20,563 nucleotides of DNA from the NCBI GenBank assembly GCA_964632005.1, contig CAZWAP010000042.1:1-20563 (forward strand). Reading direction: 5' to 3'. The DNA comes from CAZWAP01 sp964632005 (GTDB lineage: Bacteria; Planctomycetota; Phycisphaerae; Sedimentisphaerales; Anaerobacaceae). The position numbers were made by a program, and so were the translations under genes. Below are positions 7,191-14,985 of this stretch, one piece after another (position 1 is the stretch's first letter; every line of letters begins with the position of its first letter). The notes under the pieces were generated by a model. The model did no database searches. It was not told the origin of the DNA and was given only the letters and a program-made list of their open reading frames with translations.

Positions 7191-8459
7191 ATGCCGGATA
7201 CCGCAACCGAAAACCGAATGCTCAGGGCCGCGCTTGCCGGCGGCAGGGACGCCTTTCGCCTGGTAGTCGAGCGCTACCAGTCCCTCGTCTGGGCGATCAT
7301 CTATAGCGAAACGACCGACCTACAAAAGAGCCTTGGTCTGGCCTGCCAGACATTTGCGCGGGCGTTCAACGGCCGAGCCCAGCTCAAAGACGCGAGCGCC
7401 TTGCGGCCATGGCTGGTCCGCATCGCCAGGAACATCGTCAATCGCTACGAAAGAAAACGGCGATTCGACGTCATCCTGAACGACCTGCCGGCCGGGCAAG
7501 CACCTTCGCCCAACGCTCCCCCTTTGCCTCTGCCGACTCCGCCGATAAGCACCGAGCAACAGGCCTTTCTCCGCCGGGCGCTCGCCGAGGTCCCCCGGGA
7601 ATACCGAGAAGCCCTCACCCTGTTCTGCTGTAGCGGCCGCTCGCTCGCCTTGACCGCCGCAGACCTCGACCTATCCGAGGATACCCTCAAACACCGCCTT
7701 GCACTCGCCCGCGAGCTTCTCGGCCCGCAAACCACCCCTCTCGTCGAGGAGATCCTCGGCAGGACCGCCCCGACGGAGAGCTTTAGTGACGCCGTCCTTG
7801 CCGCCCTTGACCGACCAGCTCCTATCCCGGAGGAAAACGCCTCATCCCATCCACAAACCGCGCGTCCTCAGCCCCACGAGGTCTCTGCCCTCCCACAGAA
7901 GCCCGCCCATCCCGGGGCTGGAGCTTTCGCCGCAGACCCCCCGGCACCAGCCGTGGGGGTCGGCCTCAGCGGCGAGCTTGCGGAAGAGCAAATCTTCACC
8001 GCGCCACAACTGCCCTGCCGAGCTGCCGCCCCGGCGATGTCAAGACCCGCCGTCTATGCCGCCTTCGCTGGCGCTGTCCTCGGCGGCATCGCCTGGACCC
8101 TTTCGACATCCTTTATGGCGAGGGATTGGCCTGCAGCGGTCGCGGTCCTGGTGGCAGCCGTCCTTGTATTTGCCGCCGGCACTTACTTGTGCCTCCACAA
8201 CCAGACCAGGCGGTGGCGAATCCTCGCAGGCACGGTCATCAGCCTCTGTGCCCTCAATCTGGCCGTCATAAACCTCCGTTGGAACCTCTGGAGAGCTGCT
8301 CTGAGCGAAGCGCCCGGCTACGCCCCCGCTGGAGGCCTGTCGCGCTGGTCGGTAAATATAGTCGGCCTGTCGATTATGGGCGTGCTACTGGTGCTCTTGC
8401 TGCACTCTCGCCGGCGGCAAACAAATGCCAACTCAACTCAAGCGAACTCCGCCTGCTAA
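7191..8459 (+). CDS. ECF-type sigma factor fused to a C-terminal membrane domain
   Basis: This 422-residue protein starts with a sigma70 region 2-like segment (about 15-92) including WLVRIARNIVNRYERKRR, followed by a Pro-rich linker. A region 4-like helix-turn-helix lies at about 125-180 (EVPREYREALTLF, then LSEDTLKHRLALAREL). A Pro/Ala-rich stretch of about 100 residues leads into four predicted transmembrane helices near 288-308, 313-337, 345-366 and 388-405. Ordinary ECF sigmas are about 160-200 residues and soluble; this one would be tethered to the membrane. It lies after the kinase and phosphatase genes, which suggests control by phosphorylation or by release from the membrane instead of by a separate anti-sigma factor. 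It is convergent with dtd (17-bp gap). Region 2 is divergent, so DNA and RNA polymerase binding are inferred, not shown. Confidence 0.8.
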   Translation: MPDTATENRMLRAALAGGRDAFRLVVERYQSLVWAIIYSETTDLQKSLGLACQTFARAFNGRAQLKDASALRPWLVRIARNIVNRYERKRRFDVILNDLPAGQAPSPNAPPLPLPTPPISTEQQAFLRRALAEVPREYREALTLFCCSGRSLALTAADLDLSEDTLKHRLALARELLGPQTTPLVEEILGRTAPTESFSDAVLAALDRPAPIPEENASSHPQTARPQPHEVSALPQKPAHPGAGAFAADPPAPAVGVGLSGELAEEQIFTAPQLPCRAAAPAMSRPAVYAAFAGAVLGGIAWTLSTSFMARDWPAAVAVLVAAVLVFAAGTYLCLHNQTRRWRILAGTVISLCALNLAVINLRWNLWRAALSEAPGYAPAGGLSRWSVNIVGLSIMGVLLVLLLHSRRRQTNANSTQANSAC

Positions 8460-8476
8460 CCGGGCCCGCAAACCTA

Positions 8477-8926
8477 TCAGAACAGCTTGCTGCTTTCCAG
8501 CAGGAAAGTAACCGGTCCGTCGTTGATACTGGCCACGTGCATGTGGCCTCCAAACAGACCTTTTTGAACCGGTACGCCGTGAGCGGCGACCAGGTCGGCC
8601 ACTGTTTCGTAGAGTTTTTCGGCGAGCTCCGGCTGCCCGGCCGCCTCGAAGCCCGGCCGACGCCCCTTACGGCAATCTCCTTGCAGCGTAAAATTGCTCA
8701 CCAGAAGTATCTCGCCTCCTACTTCCTGAACGCTCAGGTTCATCTTGCCGGCCTCGTCGGCGAATATTCGCAGGTGCACGAGCTTATCGGCCATATAGTC
8801 CGCATCCTGCTGTCCATCCGTCTTGCTGATGCCAAGATAAACCAGCAGCCCCCATCCGATCCGCCCAACCACCTGCCCTGCGACCTCCACCTTTGCTTCT
8901 GAGACTCGTTGTACCACCGCTCGCAT
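8477..8926 (-). CDS. dtd: D-aminoacyl-tRNA deacylase
   Basis: This 149-residue cytoplasmic enzyme hydrolyses D-aminoacyl-tRNA (and glycyl-tRNA-Ala) as translation quality control. It begins MRAVVQRV, the typical family start. It has the active-site motif SNFTLQ (77-82; usually SQFTL, so Gln is Asn here) and the cross-subunit Gly-cisPro motif in NDGPVT (135-140). The length is exactly that of the family. GAGGG seven bases upstream supports the start. It lies 31 bp downstream of ftsW on the same strand, probably co-transcribed. Confidence 0.96.
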   Translation of the reverse strand: MRAVVQRVSEAKVEVAGQVVGRIGWGLLVYLGISKTDGQQDADYMADKLVHLRIFADEAGKMNLSVQEVGGEILLVSNFTLQGDCRKGRRPGFEAAGQPELAEKLYETVADLVAAHGVPVQKGLFGGHMHVASINDGPVTFLLESSKLF

Positions 8927-8957
8927 CGTTGTTCCCTCGTGCTTTGTTGCCCGGAAG

Positions 8958-10163
8958 CTACTCTGTCGAACCGATTTCCGAAAAACGGGCGTCGCTCTCG
9001 CCCGTCGGAGAGCATACGCCTCGCGCCGGTGAGTGCCTGGCGACGTTCAGCAGCAGCCCTACCGCCGCTGCCGACAGCAGCAAGCTCGTGCCCCCGGCGC
9101 TGACAAATGGCAGCGGTATCCCTTTCGTTGGGAGCACAACGGTTACCACGGCGATGTTCAGAGCAGCCTGGACCCCAATCGTCAGAGCGATGCCGCCAGC
9201 CAGAAGCCGCCCGAAGCGGTCCTCGCAGCGGATGACGACGACGATTGCGAGGGTCAGAAACGCGATAAACAGCAGTATCACCGCGGCATTTCCCACAAAT
9301 CCAAGTTCCTCGCCGATGATGGCGAAGATGAAATCGCTCGTGTCTTCGGGTAGATGACCATACTTGCAGATCCCTGCGCCCAGTCCTTTGCCGAACAGCC
9401 TGCCTGAGCCCAGAGCGATAAGCGACTGGTTGGCCTGGTAAGCGGCTGTATCGCTCCACTTCTCAGGCTCCAGAAAGGCCGCGATCCGCTGCATCCGCGC
9501 CGGCGATCGTAAGAGCACCAGCCCGAAAGCACCGGCCCCAAACGGCAGCGGAGCCAGGAGATGCCACCACCTGGCACCGCCGATGATCAGCATAAGAAAA
9601 GCCAGAAGTGATATCAGTGCAGCCGTGCCGAGGTCCTCGATAACCACAAGCCCCACGATCGCACCGACGAGACAGCAGGCCGGGGCCAACCTCTTCCAGA
9701 AGGATCGCATCTGCGACCCGTACCTCTCGCAAAAGGCAGCCAGAAAGATTATGCAGACCCACTTGGCCAGCTCCGAGGGCTGAAAGCTCATCGTGTACGG
9801 GCCCGCCGCGACCCTGAACCACCGCCGAGCGTTGTTGACCTCTGCGCCGAGGCCCGGTATCAGAACGAGTATAAGTAGCACGATACTAAGCGCCAGCAGG
9901 TAGCTCGTCGGGCATCGCAGCCACCCACCCGATGCGCGCAGGCGGCGGTAGTCGAAGTTTGAAGCTACAAAAAGAACAAGGCAAGCAAAAGGAAAGAACA
10001 AAATCTGCCGAAGGCCCGGGTAATCATAGAACCTCTCGATGTTCAGCTCTTGCCCGATGTTTGCGCTGGCTGAGAACACGAACACCGCCCCTACCGCCAT
10101 CAGCAGAACAACCACCGCCGCGATCGAATCGGCGATCTTGTTGTTCCTGCGTTCGCTGAGCAT
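8958..10163 (-). CDS. ftsW: SEDS-family peptidoglycan glycosyltransferase FtsW
   Basis: This 401-residue polytopic membrane protein polymerises lipid II into glycan strands at the division site. SEDS motifs are visible: NNARRWF (110-116), FQPSELAKW (127-135), YQANQSLIALGSGRLFGKGLG (from 242), the LPEDTSDFIFAIIGEELG loop (271-288) with the presumed catalytic Asp277, and PLPFVSAGGTSL near 360. Most relatives read FVSYGG in that last motif. FtsW is preferred over RodA because of the motif details and because murG lies on the same strand nearby. GGAG eight bases upstream fits the ATG start. The dtd gene follows after 31 bp. No clear promoter was found in the preceding 306 bp, and a terminator-like hairpin there separates it from the sugar cassette. 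Confidence 0.92.
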   Translation of the reverse strand: MLSERRNNKIADSIAAVVVLLMAVGAVFVFSASANIGQELNIERFYDYPGLRQILFFPFACLVLFVASNFDYRRLRASGGWLRCPTSYLLALSIVLLILVLIPGLGAEVNNARRWFRVAAGPYTMSFQPSELAKWVCIIFLAAFCERYGSQMRSFWKRLAPACCLVGAIVGLVVIEDLGTAALISLLAFLMLIIGGARWWHLLAPLPFGAGAFGLVLLRSPARMQRIAAFLEPEKWSDTAAYQANQSLIALGSGRLFGKGLGAGICKYGHLPEDTSDFIFAIIGEELGFVGNAAVILLFIAFLTLAIVVVIRCEDRFGRLLAGGIALTIGVQAALNIAVVTVVLPTKGIPLPFVSAGGTSLLLSAAAVGLLLNVARHSPARGVCSPTGESDARFSEIGSTE

Positions 10164-10469
10164 CGGCCAACTCCAGGATCGTAACCGCCTGTTGTTCAGG
10201 ACACTGGCGGCTGGCTACACGTCAAAACTATCTTCGGCTCACCACGGCCCAGGACGCCAAAAAATACTACCGCCACGCTCCTTAACCCCGTCTGCCCTTA
10301 AGAACGCCCGTGTATGCGGGGAAGCAAGAGATCTTTTGCTCCCGTCCGCACTAACCTTGAAATGGGGCCTGCCCGGCAATGTTCCGCGCAAGATCGCAAT
10401 ACGCGCAAAGACGTCCACACCGCCCCGGAGAAATCGTGACAGATGCCCGAAGGCACCGTCATCCCGCCC
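10164..10469. other. 306-bp gap between the sugar cassette and ftsW
   Basis: It contains the hairpin at 10437-10461 just after the isomerase gene and an imperfect palindrome GCAAGAGATCTTTTGC at 10323-10338. No gene is supported and no convincing ftsW promoter was found. Confidence 0.4.
10437..10461 (-). terminator. UUCG-capped hairpin after the sugar cassette
   Basis: Read on the minus strand, GGTGCC-TTCG-GGCATC forms six pairs (one G-U) closed by a C(UUCG)G tetraloop. A further TGAC/GTCA stem lies beyond a one-base bulge. It begins eight bases after the isomerase stop codon. There is no clear T-run, so it may act as a 3'-end stabiliser as well as a terminator. Confidence 0.5.
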
Positions 10470-11309
10470 TCAAGTCCTTGCAGCGGTTGATTCGGATGGC
10501 CAGAATTTCCGCAGGTACTCGATGCTCTTCTGCGCGATAAACTCCGGGGCCGGGTCATACCTGAAGACCTCGACGCTCAACCACCTGTCCCACCCGATTT
10601 CCCTTATCGCCTCAGCTATGGGGCTGTAATCGAGAGCCCCCATTCCCGGGCCGTAAAGATTTGGATCGTTCACGTGGAAATGCCCGACCTGCTCGGCCTT
10701 GACCGACCGGATGATATCCGCTACGGGCCTGCCCTCCGAGTACATCGCCTTGACGTCCAGGTGAATCCGAAGATTAGGATGGTTTATCTGCCGCACCATC
10801 TCCATCCCCTCGGCCACGGTGTTGATAAAGTTCGTCTCCGCAGGCGATAGCGGCTCAAGGCATATCGTCACGCCCAGGGCCGAGGCCTTATCCAACACGC
10901 TGCCGAGCATATCCTTTGCCCGCTCCCAGGCGCCCTCCTTGGTCTGCCCCTCAACGATATTCCTCTGCTTCGGCGAACCGAGCACCATCACCCTGCCTCC
11001 CAGGTCGCCGCACAAATCCAGAAGGCAGGACAAGTAGTCCCTTGTCCTGCACCATATCGCCTGGTCCGTAGTGGTCATATGAAGGCCAGGTGGGCCTGCA
11101 AACAGCCAGTGCAGGCCCACAACTTCAAGCCCGGCCTCCTCAATGATCCGCCGAACCTCTCTGCGCTGCTCGGCAGATATCTGATCCGCCGAAGAAGCGA
11201 GCGTGAACGGGGCTATCTCAAGCCCGTGGTAGCCCAGTCGCGTTGCCGTCGAACAGACCTCGCTCAACGCCCGGCCCTCGAACATCTCGTTACAGAGGGC
11301 GAACTTCAT
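10470..11309 (-). CDS. Sugar phosphate isomerase/epimerase-like TIM-barrel protein
   Basis: This 279-residue protein belongs to the xylose-isomerase-like TIM-barrel (AP endonuclease 2) superfamily. The four expected divalent-metal ligands are visible at strand ends: E152 (CLEPLS), D185 (HLDVKAM), H212 (HFHVND) and E247 (SVEVF). No signal peptide is present, so the enzyme should be cytoplasmic. The overlap with the preceding gene is a single base (TGATG), implying translational coupling with the Gfo/Idh/MocA oxidoreductase. Such proteins isomerise or epimerise sugars, and some act as lyases or hydratases on 3-keto sugars. The exact substrate cannot be read from the sequence. Confidence 0.87.
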   Translation of the reverse strand: MKFALCNEMFEGRALSEVCSTATRLGYHGLEIAPFTLASSADQISAEQRREVRRIIEEAGLEVVGLHWLFAGPPGLHMTTTDQAIWCRTRDYLSCLLDLCGDLGGRVMVLGSPKQRNIVEGQTKEGAWERAKDMLGSVLDKASALGVTICLEPLSPAETNFINTVAEGMEMVRQINHPNLRIHLDVKAMYSEGRPVADIIRSVKAEQVGHFHVNDPNLYGPGMGALDYSPIAEAIREIGWDRWLSVEVFRYDPAPEFIAQKSIEYLRKFWPSESTAART

Positions 11310-12775
11310 CAGACCTTCTCGGAAATGACAAAAGGCTCACGATAGTTGCGCTTGAGGTACATATTCGCCCAGTCGCTGTGCTCCCCCACGAAAACCTCCT
11401 TATCCGGATCCATCTCGAGCATCGGGCCTATCGTAAGGGGTTCCTTCTCGAGGTCGACCTCGTTGGCCTTGAGATGGTCCAGCATCCGTTCGAAGGAATC
11501 CATAAGCTCGGCGTTATCCCCGATCTGGTCCCTGATCTGTTTGACCGAGGCCTTTTTGCCGACGCGATGCGAAACATTACCCATATGGCAGAGAGCACTG
11601 GAGATGTGCCCTTTCTCGATGTCGGCGTTGAGGATGCTGACCTTATGGCTGCGGACGGCGTCGATGAAATTCTGGTGGTGTCCGCCGCCCCCGCCGCCTC
11701 TGAACTGCTTGATCTTGTTGCCGTCGTTGTCGTATGCCCAGCCGCCGCCTCCGCCGCCAACAAAATAGCCGTTCTCGCACTGGACACAAATCCCGATCCG
11801 CGTGCCCCGGAAGTTATCCATCGCGGTATCCCCTTTCTTACGGGGCAGGCCGCGAACCTCGAAGATCAAAGGGGCCGGCTTGTAATCGAGATACACTATC
11901 TGCGTGTTGGGTGTCTCTCCCGCGTCGTGAACGCCCAGTCTGCCGCCTATGCTGATAACGCGCCGCGCCAGCTTCTCAGGAACACCCAGTGCCCACCGTG
12001 CCAGGTCCATCTCGTGGATACCCTGATTGCCTATGTCGCCGCACCCGGTGTTCCAGACCCAGTGCCATTTGTAATGCAGTTGCTGCCGTCGTAACGGCTC
12101 CATATCGGCCGGCCCACACCACAGGTTGTAATCCACCGTATCCGGCGGGGAAATGGGCCCATTCGTCCCGTTGACGATCCCGTTGCCCCTGAAACGAGGC
12201 TTGTAGCAGAATCCGCGGGCCCACTTGATCGCGCCGAGATTACCCTTGCGAATGTAATTGAAGGCCTCGATCATGCCCTCGTCGGAGCGCTTCTGCGTAC
12301 CGGTCTGGACGATCCGGCCGTACTTGCGGGCCGCCTCGACCATCTTTCGGCCTTCCCAGATATTGTGCGAAACCGGCTTTTCGATGTAAACATCCTTGCC
12401 TGCCTGGCAGGCCCAGATGGTCACCAAAGAATGCCAGTGGTTCGGCGTAGCCGAGGTAATCGCGTCGATGCTCTTGTCTTCCAGCAGCTTGCGAACGTCT
12501 ACGTACGTCTTAACCTTCTGGCCGTACCTCTTCTCGAAATCACGGGCCCTGTTCTCGACGTGCGCCCTGTCCGCATCACAAATCGCCACCACGCGAACGC
12601 CTTTCTTTTCGTTGAAGTACCTGATGTGATTGCCGCCCTGTCCGCCCACGCCGACGACCGCGAAGCGCAGGTCATCGTTTGCACCGCGGACCCGAGAGCC
12701 AGGGCTGGCCAAAACCATTGCGGCGCCCGCTGCCATCGTACCCCTCATAAAAGCTCTACGACTGAATCTACCCAT
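11309..12775 (-). CDS. Tat-exported Gfo/Idh/MocA-family oxidoreductase
   Basis: This 488-residue protein starts with a twin-arginine signal (SRRAFMRG, 5-12, then a hydrophobic AAGAAMVLASPG). The NAD(P)-binding Rossmann fold starts at about residue 36, with the fingerprint VGVGGQGGNH (41-50). The family motif EKPVSHN holds the catalytic lysine K133. GNQGIHEMDLARW (249-261) carries the conserved active-site histidine region. Two hexaglycine runs (340-345 and 360-365) bracket a short loop, which is unusual. The enzyme probably oxidises or reduces a sugar ring hydroxyl with tightly bound cofactor, as Tat export of folded, cofactor-loaded protein suggests. The start has an ideal AAGGAG seven bases upstream. 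It is co-transcribed with the TIM-barrel gene (one-base overlap) and lies 72 bp after the DUF6807 fusion gene. Confidence 0.92.
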   Translation of the reverse strand: MGRFSRRAFMRGTMAAGAAMVLASPGSRVRGANDDLRFAVVGVGGQGGNHIRYFNEKKGVRVVAICDADRAHVENRARDFEKRYGQKVKTYVDVRKLLEDKSIDAITSATPNHWHSLVTIWACQAGKDVYIEKPVSHNIWEGRKMVEAARKYGRIVQTGTQKRSDEGMIEAFNYIRKGNLGAIKWARGFCYKPRFRGNGIVNGTNGPISPPDTVDYNLWCGPADMEPLRRQQLHYKWHWVWNTGCGDIGNQGIHEMDLARWALGVPEKLARRVISIGGRLGVHDAGETPNTQIVYLDYKPAPLIFEVRGLPRKKGDTAMDNFRGTRIGICVQCENGYFVGGGGGGWAYDNDGNKIKQFRGGGGGGHHQNFIDAVRSHKVSILNADIEKGHISSALCHMGNVSHRVGKKASVKQIRDQIGDNAELMDSFERMLDHLKANEVDLEKEPLTIGPMLEMDPDKEVFVGEHSDWANMYLKRNYREPFVISEKV

Positions 12776-12847
12776 AATTCGTCTCCTTGATCTCTCGTGC
12801 GGTTTCTTCCGGGGAGAAGAACGAAAGAAACTCTCATAATAAATCGC

Positions 12848-14644
12848 TTATTTCCTCGCCGCATACTTGCGGTAATACTCTGCCACCTTCGCCTGCTCCG
12901 TCTCGCCCTTGTGGAAGTAGAATCGATACCGGAAGGTCATACTTTCGCCGGCGGGGACGGCAAGATCGCCGGTTCTCTTCGGCTTGCCCTCGAAGTCGTG
13001 GACCCCGAACGGATTTGCCGCGAAAAGGCCATACGTCCGCACGTGCCACCAGGTTGGGTGCCTGGGATTCTCTGGATGGTCAAAGATCGCAACTCCCACC
13101 GTCCGGCCGTTCAGCGGCCCGTAGTAATCGCACCACGCCGCACGCTTGCCCCAGGCCGAGCCGTCACGGTCACCTTCGCTGTTGACGATATGACCGCCGC
13201 CGACCTTTCCCTCAACTCGTATCGTGGGGGCCAGCCGAATCGCCATCGAGCCCTCCTTCGTATCACCGAACACTACCATCCCTTCGGAAGCATAGATCGT
13301 AATCTCGAAATCCATTATTAAGCCACCGTCAGCAGACGACCGGTAGAATCTGTGCGTCCGCGTATCCCTGCAAACGATCTGGCCGTCTTTACCGACGTAC
13401 TTGTTCTGCGACCGGATTATGCCAACCTCACCGCCGCTGACCTCCAGAAACCTCTCGTGCACGACCTTCTCCTCGCCGCCGTGCCAGAAATCCTGCCCGT
13501 TTATCAGGCCGTGTGTAAACCACAGCGACCGGTGGTGCTTGTGGTCGGTGGCCTCGTCCTTGCCCAGCTTCATCGGCCAGTGCCGCGTGATATTAACCCC
13601 CGTCGGCCCGATCACTGGATAGAAGTACGGAAAGCTCGCCTGCTTGTCACGATAGTTGTACACCGTAAACAGCCTGCCGTCCACCTCGACCCGCAGCTTG
13701 CCGTCCTGCTCGACGATTCTGACCCCTGCCTTGCGCCCGGGCCCGCCTGCCCTGGCCTTCGCCACCATCTCGTTCCATATCCGCCGTTGTTCGATCAAAG
13801 CCGCCACCTTGTCTGGCGGGTTCGTCCGCGCCTCAAGGAGGATCCACCCGGCATAGTCCATCCCAACAAGCAGGTTCATCAGCTCCTGATAGGGATAGTT
13901 GCCCACGTTCAGCTCGCGGACGTGAACCGTATGCCCCAATCGATCCTTGACCAGGTTGAAGTTATACTCCAGCCCCCTGCCTTCCAAATCCTGCGAGTTG
14001 CAATTCCAGCACACCCCGACATTCGGATAGTCCGCAACGTCCATTATCGCCTTGATAACCGGCAGACGTGAGCACCCGCCGTGAACCTCCAGGCGGACCT
14101 CCTGGCCGAGTCCCGCCGCAAACCGACCAAGCTCGTTGAGCGACCTGCCTATCTGCTCGATGGTCTTTTCATGCGGCACACCCCTCGGCAGATCGTTCGG
14201 CTTGACCTTGACTCCCGAACCGCCTATCTCTGCGGAGAGCTCCAGGTATTGCTTCGCTCCCTCTATGTTCCGCTTGAGCTTCCCGGCGTCGGCGTAGTGG
14301 AAGGCGAAGTTTGTACCAAGCCCGACCAGCTCCACCGGGCTGTCCCCGAAGCGCTTCTTGACCTCCCTGCGCTGATAGGCGTTGAGGTTCGACTCCACTT
14401 TGTGGGCATGCTGGGTCCGCAGCTCCACGCCGAACACACTCGCCTTCTCGCAATTGGCAATAAGTGTTGGCAAATCCCAGTCCTTCGCCCACAGGTACGT
14501 TACCAGCCCGAATCTCATCTTCGAGCCAGGCTCGACCAATTGCATCGCCAGCAACCGCCTTGCAGGGCCAAACGCAGCAACTGCCGCCCCAAAGTCGATC
14601 CAGTCCTGCAAGAACTCCCTCCGACTCTTTCTGCGTCTGTTCAT
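12848..14644 (-). CDS. TIM-barrel sugar isomerase-like / DUF6807 (PmoA-like) fusion protein
   Basis: The frame is open to an ATG at 14740, but the likely start is one of two adjacent ATGs at 14647 and 14644. AGGAAGG lies six bases before the second, giving 598 residues. A twin-arginine motif follows at once (SRREFLQ, 7-13), so Tat export is likely. Residues about 40-295 form a xylose-isomerase-like TIM barrel (LEVHGG 185-190, HVRELN 241-246, LLEAR 269-273). The usual second metal ligand Asp appears as Asn in VCWNCNSQD (211-219). Residues about 305-596 are a DUF6807 domain, also annotated as PmoA-like, with the signature DHKHHRSLWFTHG (367-379) and NGQDFW. The two domains are often separate proteins. 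It is the first gene of a three-gene minus-strand cassette. Its action on a sugar derivative is inferred from its partners. Confidence 0.85.
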   Translation of the reverse strand: MNRRRKSRREFLQDWIDFGAAVAAFGPARRLLAMQLVEPGSKMRFGLVTYLWAKDWDLPTLIANCEKASVFGVELRTQHAHKVESNLNAYQRREVKKRFGDSPVELVGLGTNFAFHYADAGKLKRNIEGAKQYLELSAEIGGSGVKVKPNDLPRGVPHEKTIEQIGRSLNELGRFAAGLGQEVRLEVHGGCSRLPVIKAIMDVADYPNVGVCWNCNSQDLEGRGLEYNFNLVKDRLGHTVHVRELNVGNYPYQELMNLLVGMDYAGWILLEARTNPPDKVAALIEQRRIWNEMVAKARAGGPGRKAGVRIVEQDGKLRVEVDGRLFTVYNYRDKQASFPYFYPVIGPTGVNITRHWPMKLGKDEATDHKHHRSLWFTHGLINGQDFWHGGEEKVVHERFLEVSGGEVGIIRSQNKYVGKDGQIVCRDTRTHRFYRSSADGGLIMDFEITIYASEGMVVFGDTKEGSMAIRLAPTIRVEGKVGGGHIVNSEGDRDGSAWGKRAAWCDYYGPLNGRTVGVAIFDHPENPRHPTWWHVRTYGLFAANPFGVHDFEGKPKRTGDLAVPAGESMTFRYRFYFHKGETEQAKVAEYYRKYAARK

Positions 14645-14985
14645 CATTATCCTTCCTGCAAAATAAATGTCCCGGGGTCGGCCCCAGGCAAGGGCTCCAA
14701 CCTTTGAGACGCCCGCCAAAGCCCATCTATTGCGAATCACTGTGCGGCGCCGTGGTTATTCAAAAACATTTTCTTCGACTCAGGACCTTTCCGTCAAGCC
14801 GGAAATCCGAAAGCAGCAACAGAGATGAGCGGCAATTTCCGGGATGGAAAACTCCCGTTCGCTGAAAGCACGAACACACCGCTTTATCCGGTCAAAATGC
14901 AAAGGGAAAAACGGTTTTGATGTATGGGCCAGAGATCTCTGCTGTACCTTTTGCGCTTTGAGATCCGGCCGAGCGTTGCTCGCAA
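14645..14985. other. 341-bp gap between murG and the sugar cassette
   Basis: No gene is supported. A perfect stem-loop TTTCCG/CGGAAA lies at 14788-14805. A GGGG-TCGG-CCCC stem overlaps a weak minus-strand promoter candidate (TTGCCT, 18 bases, TTTATT) just upstream of the fusion gene. These suggest that the cassette starts its own transcript. Confidence 0.35.

Noticed and set aside
12848..14740. Longer start of the DUF6807 fusion gene at 14740.
   Set aside because: The extra residues precede a complete Tat signal, and the good ribosome site is next to the ATGs at 14647/14644.
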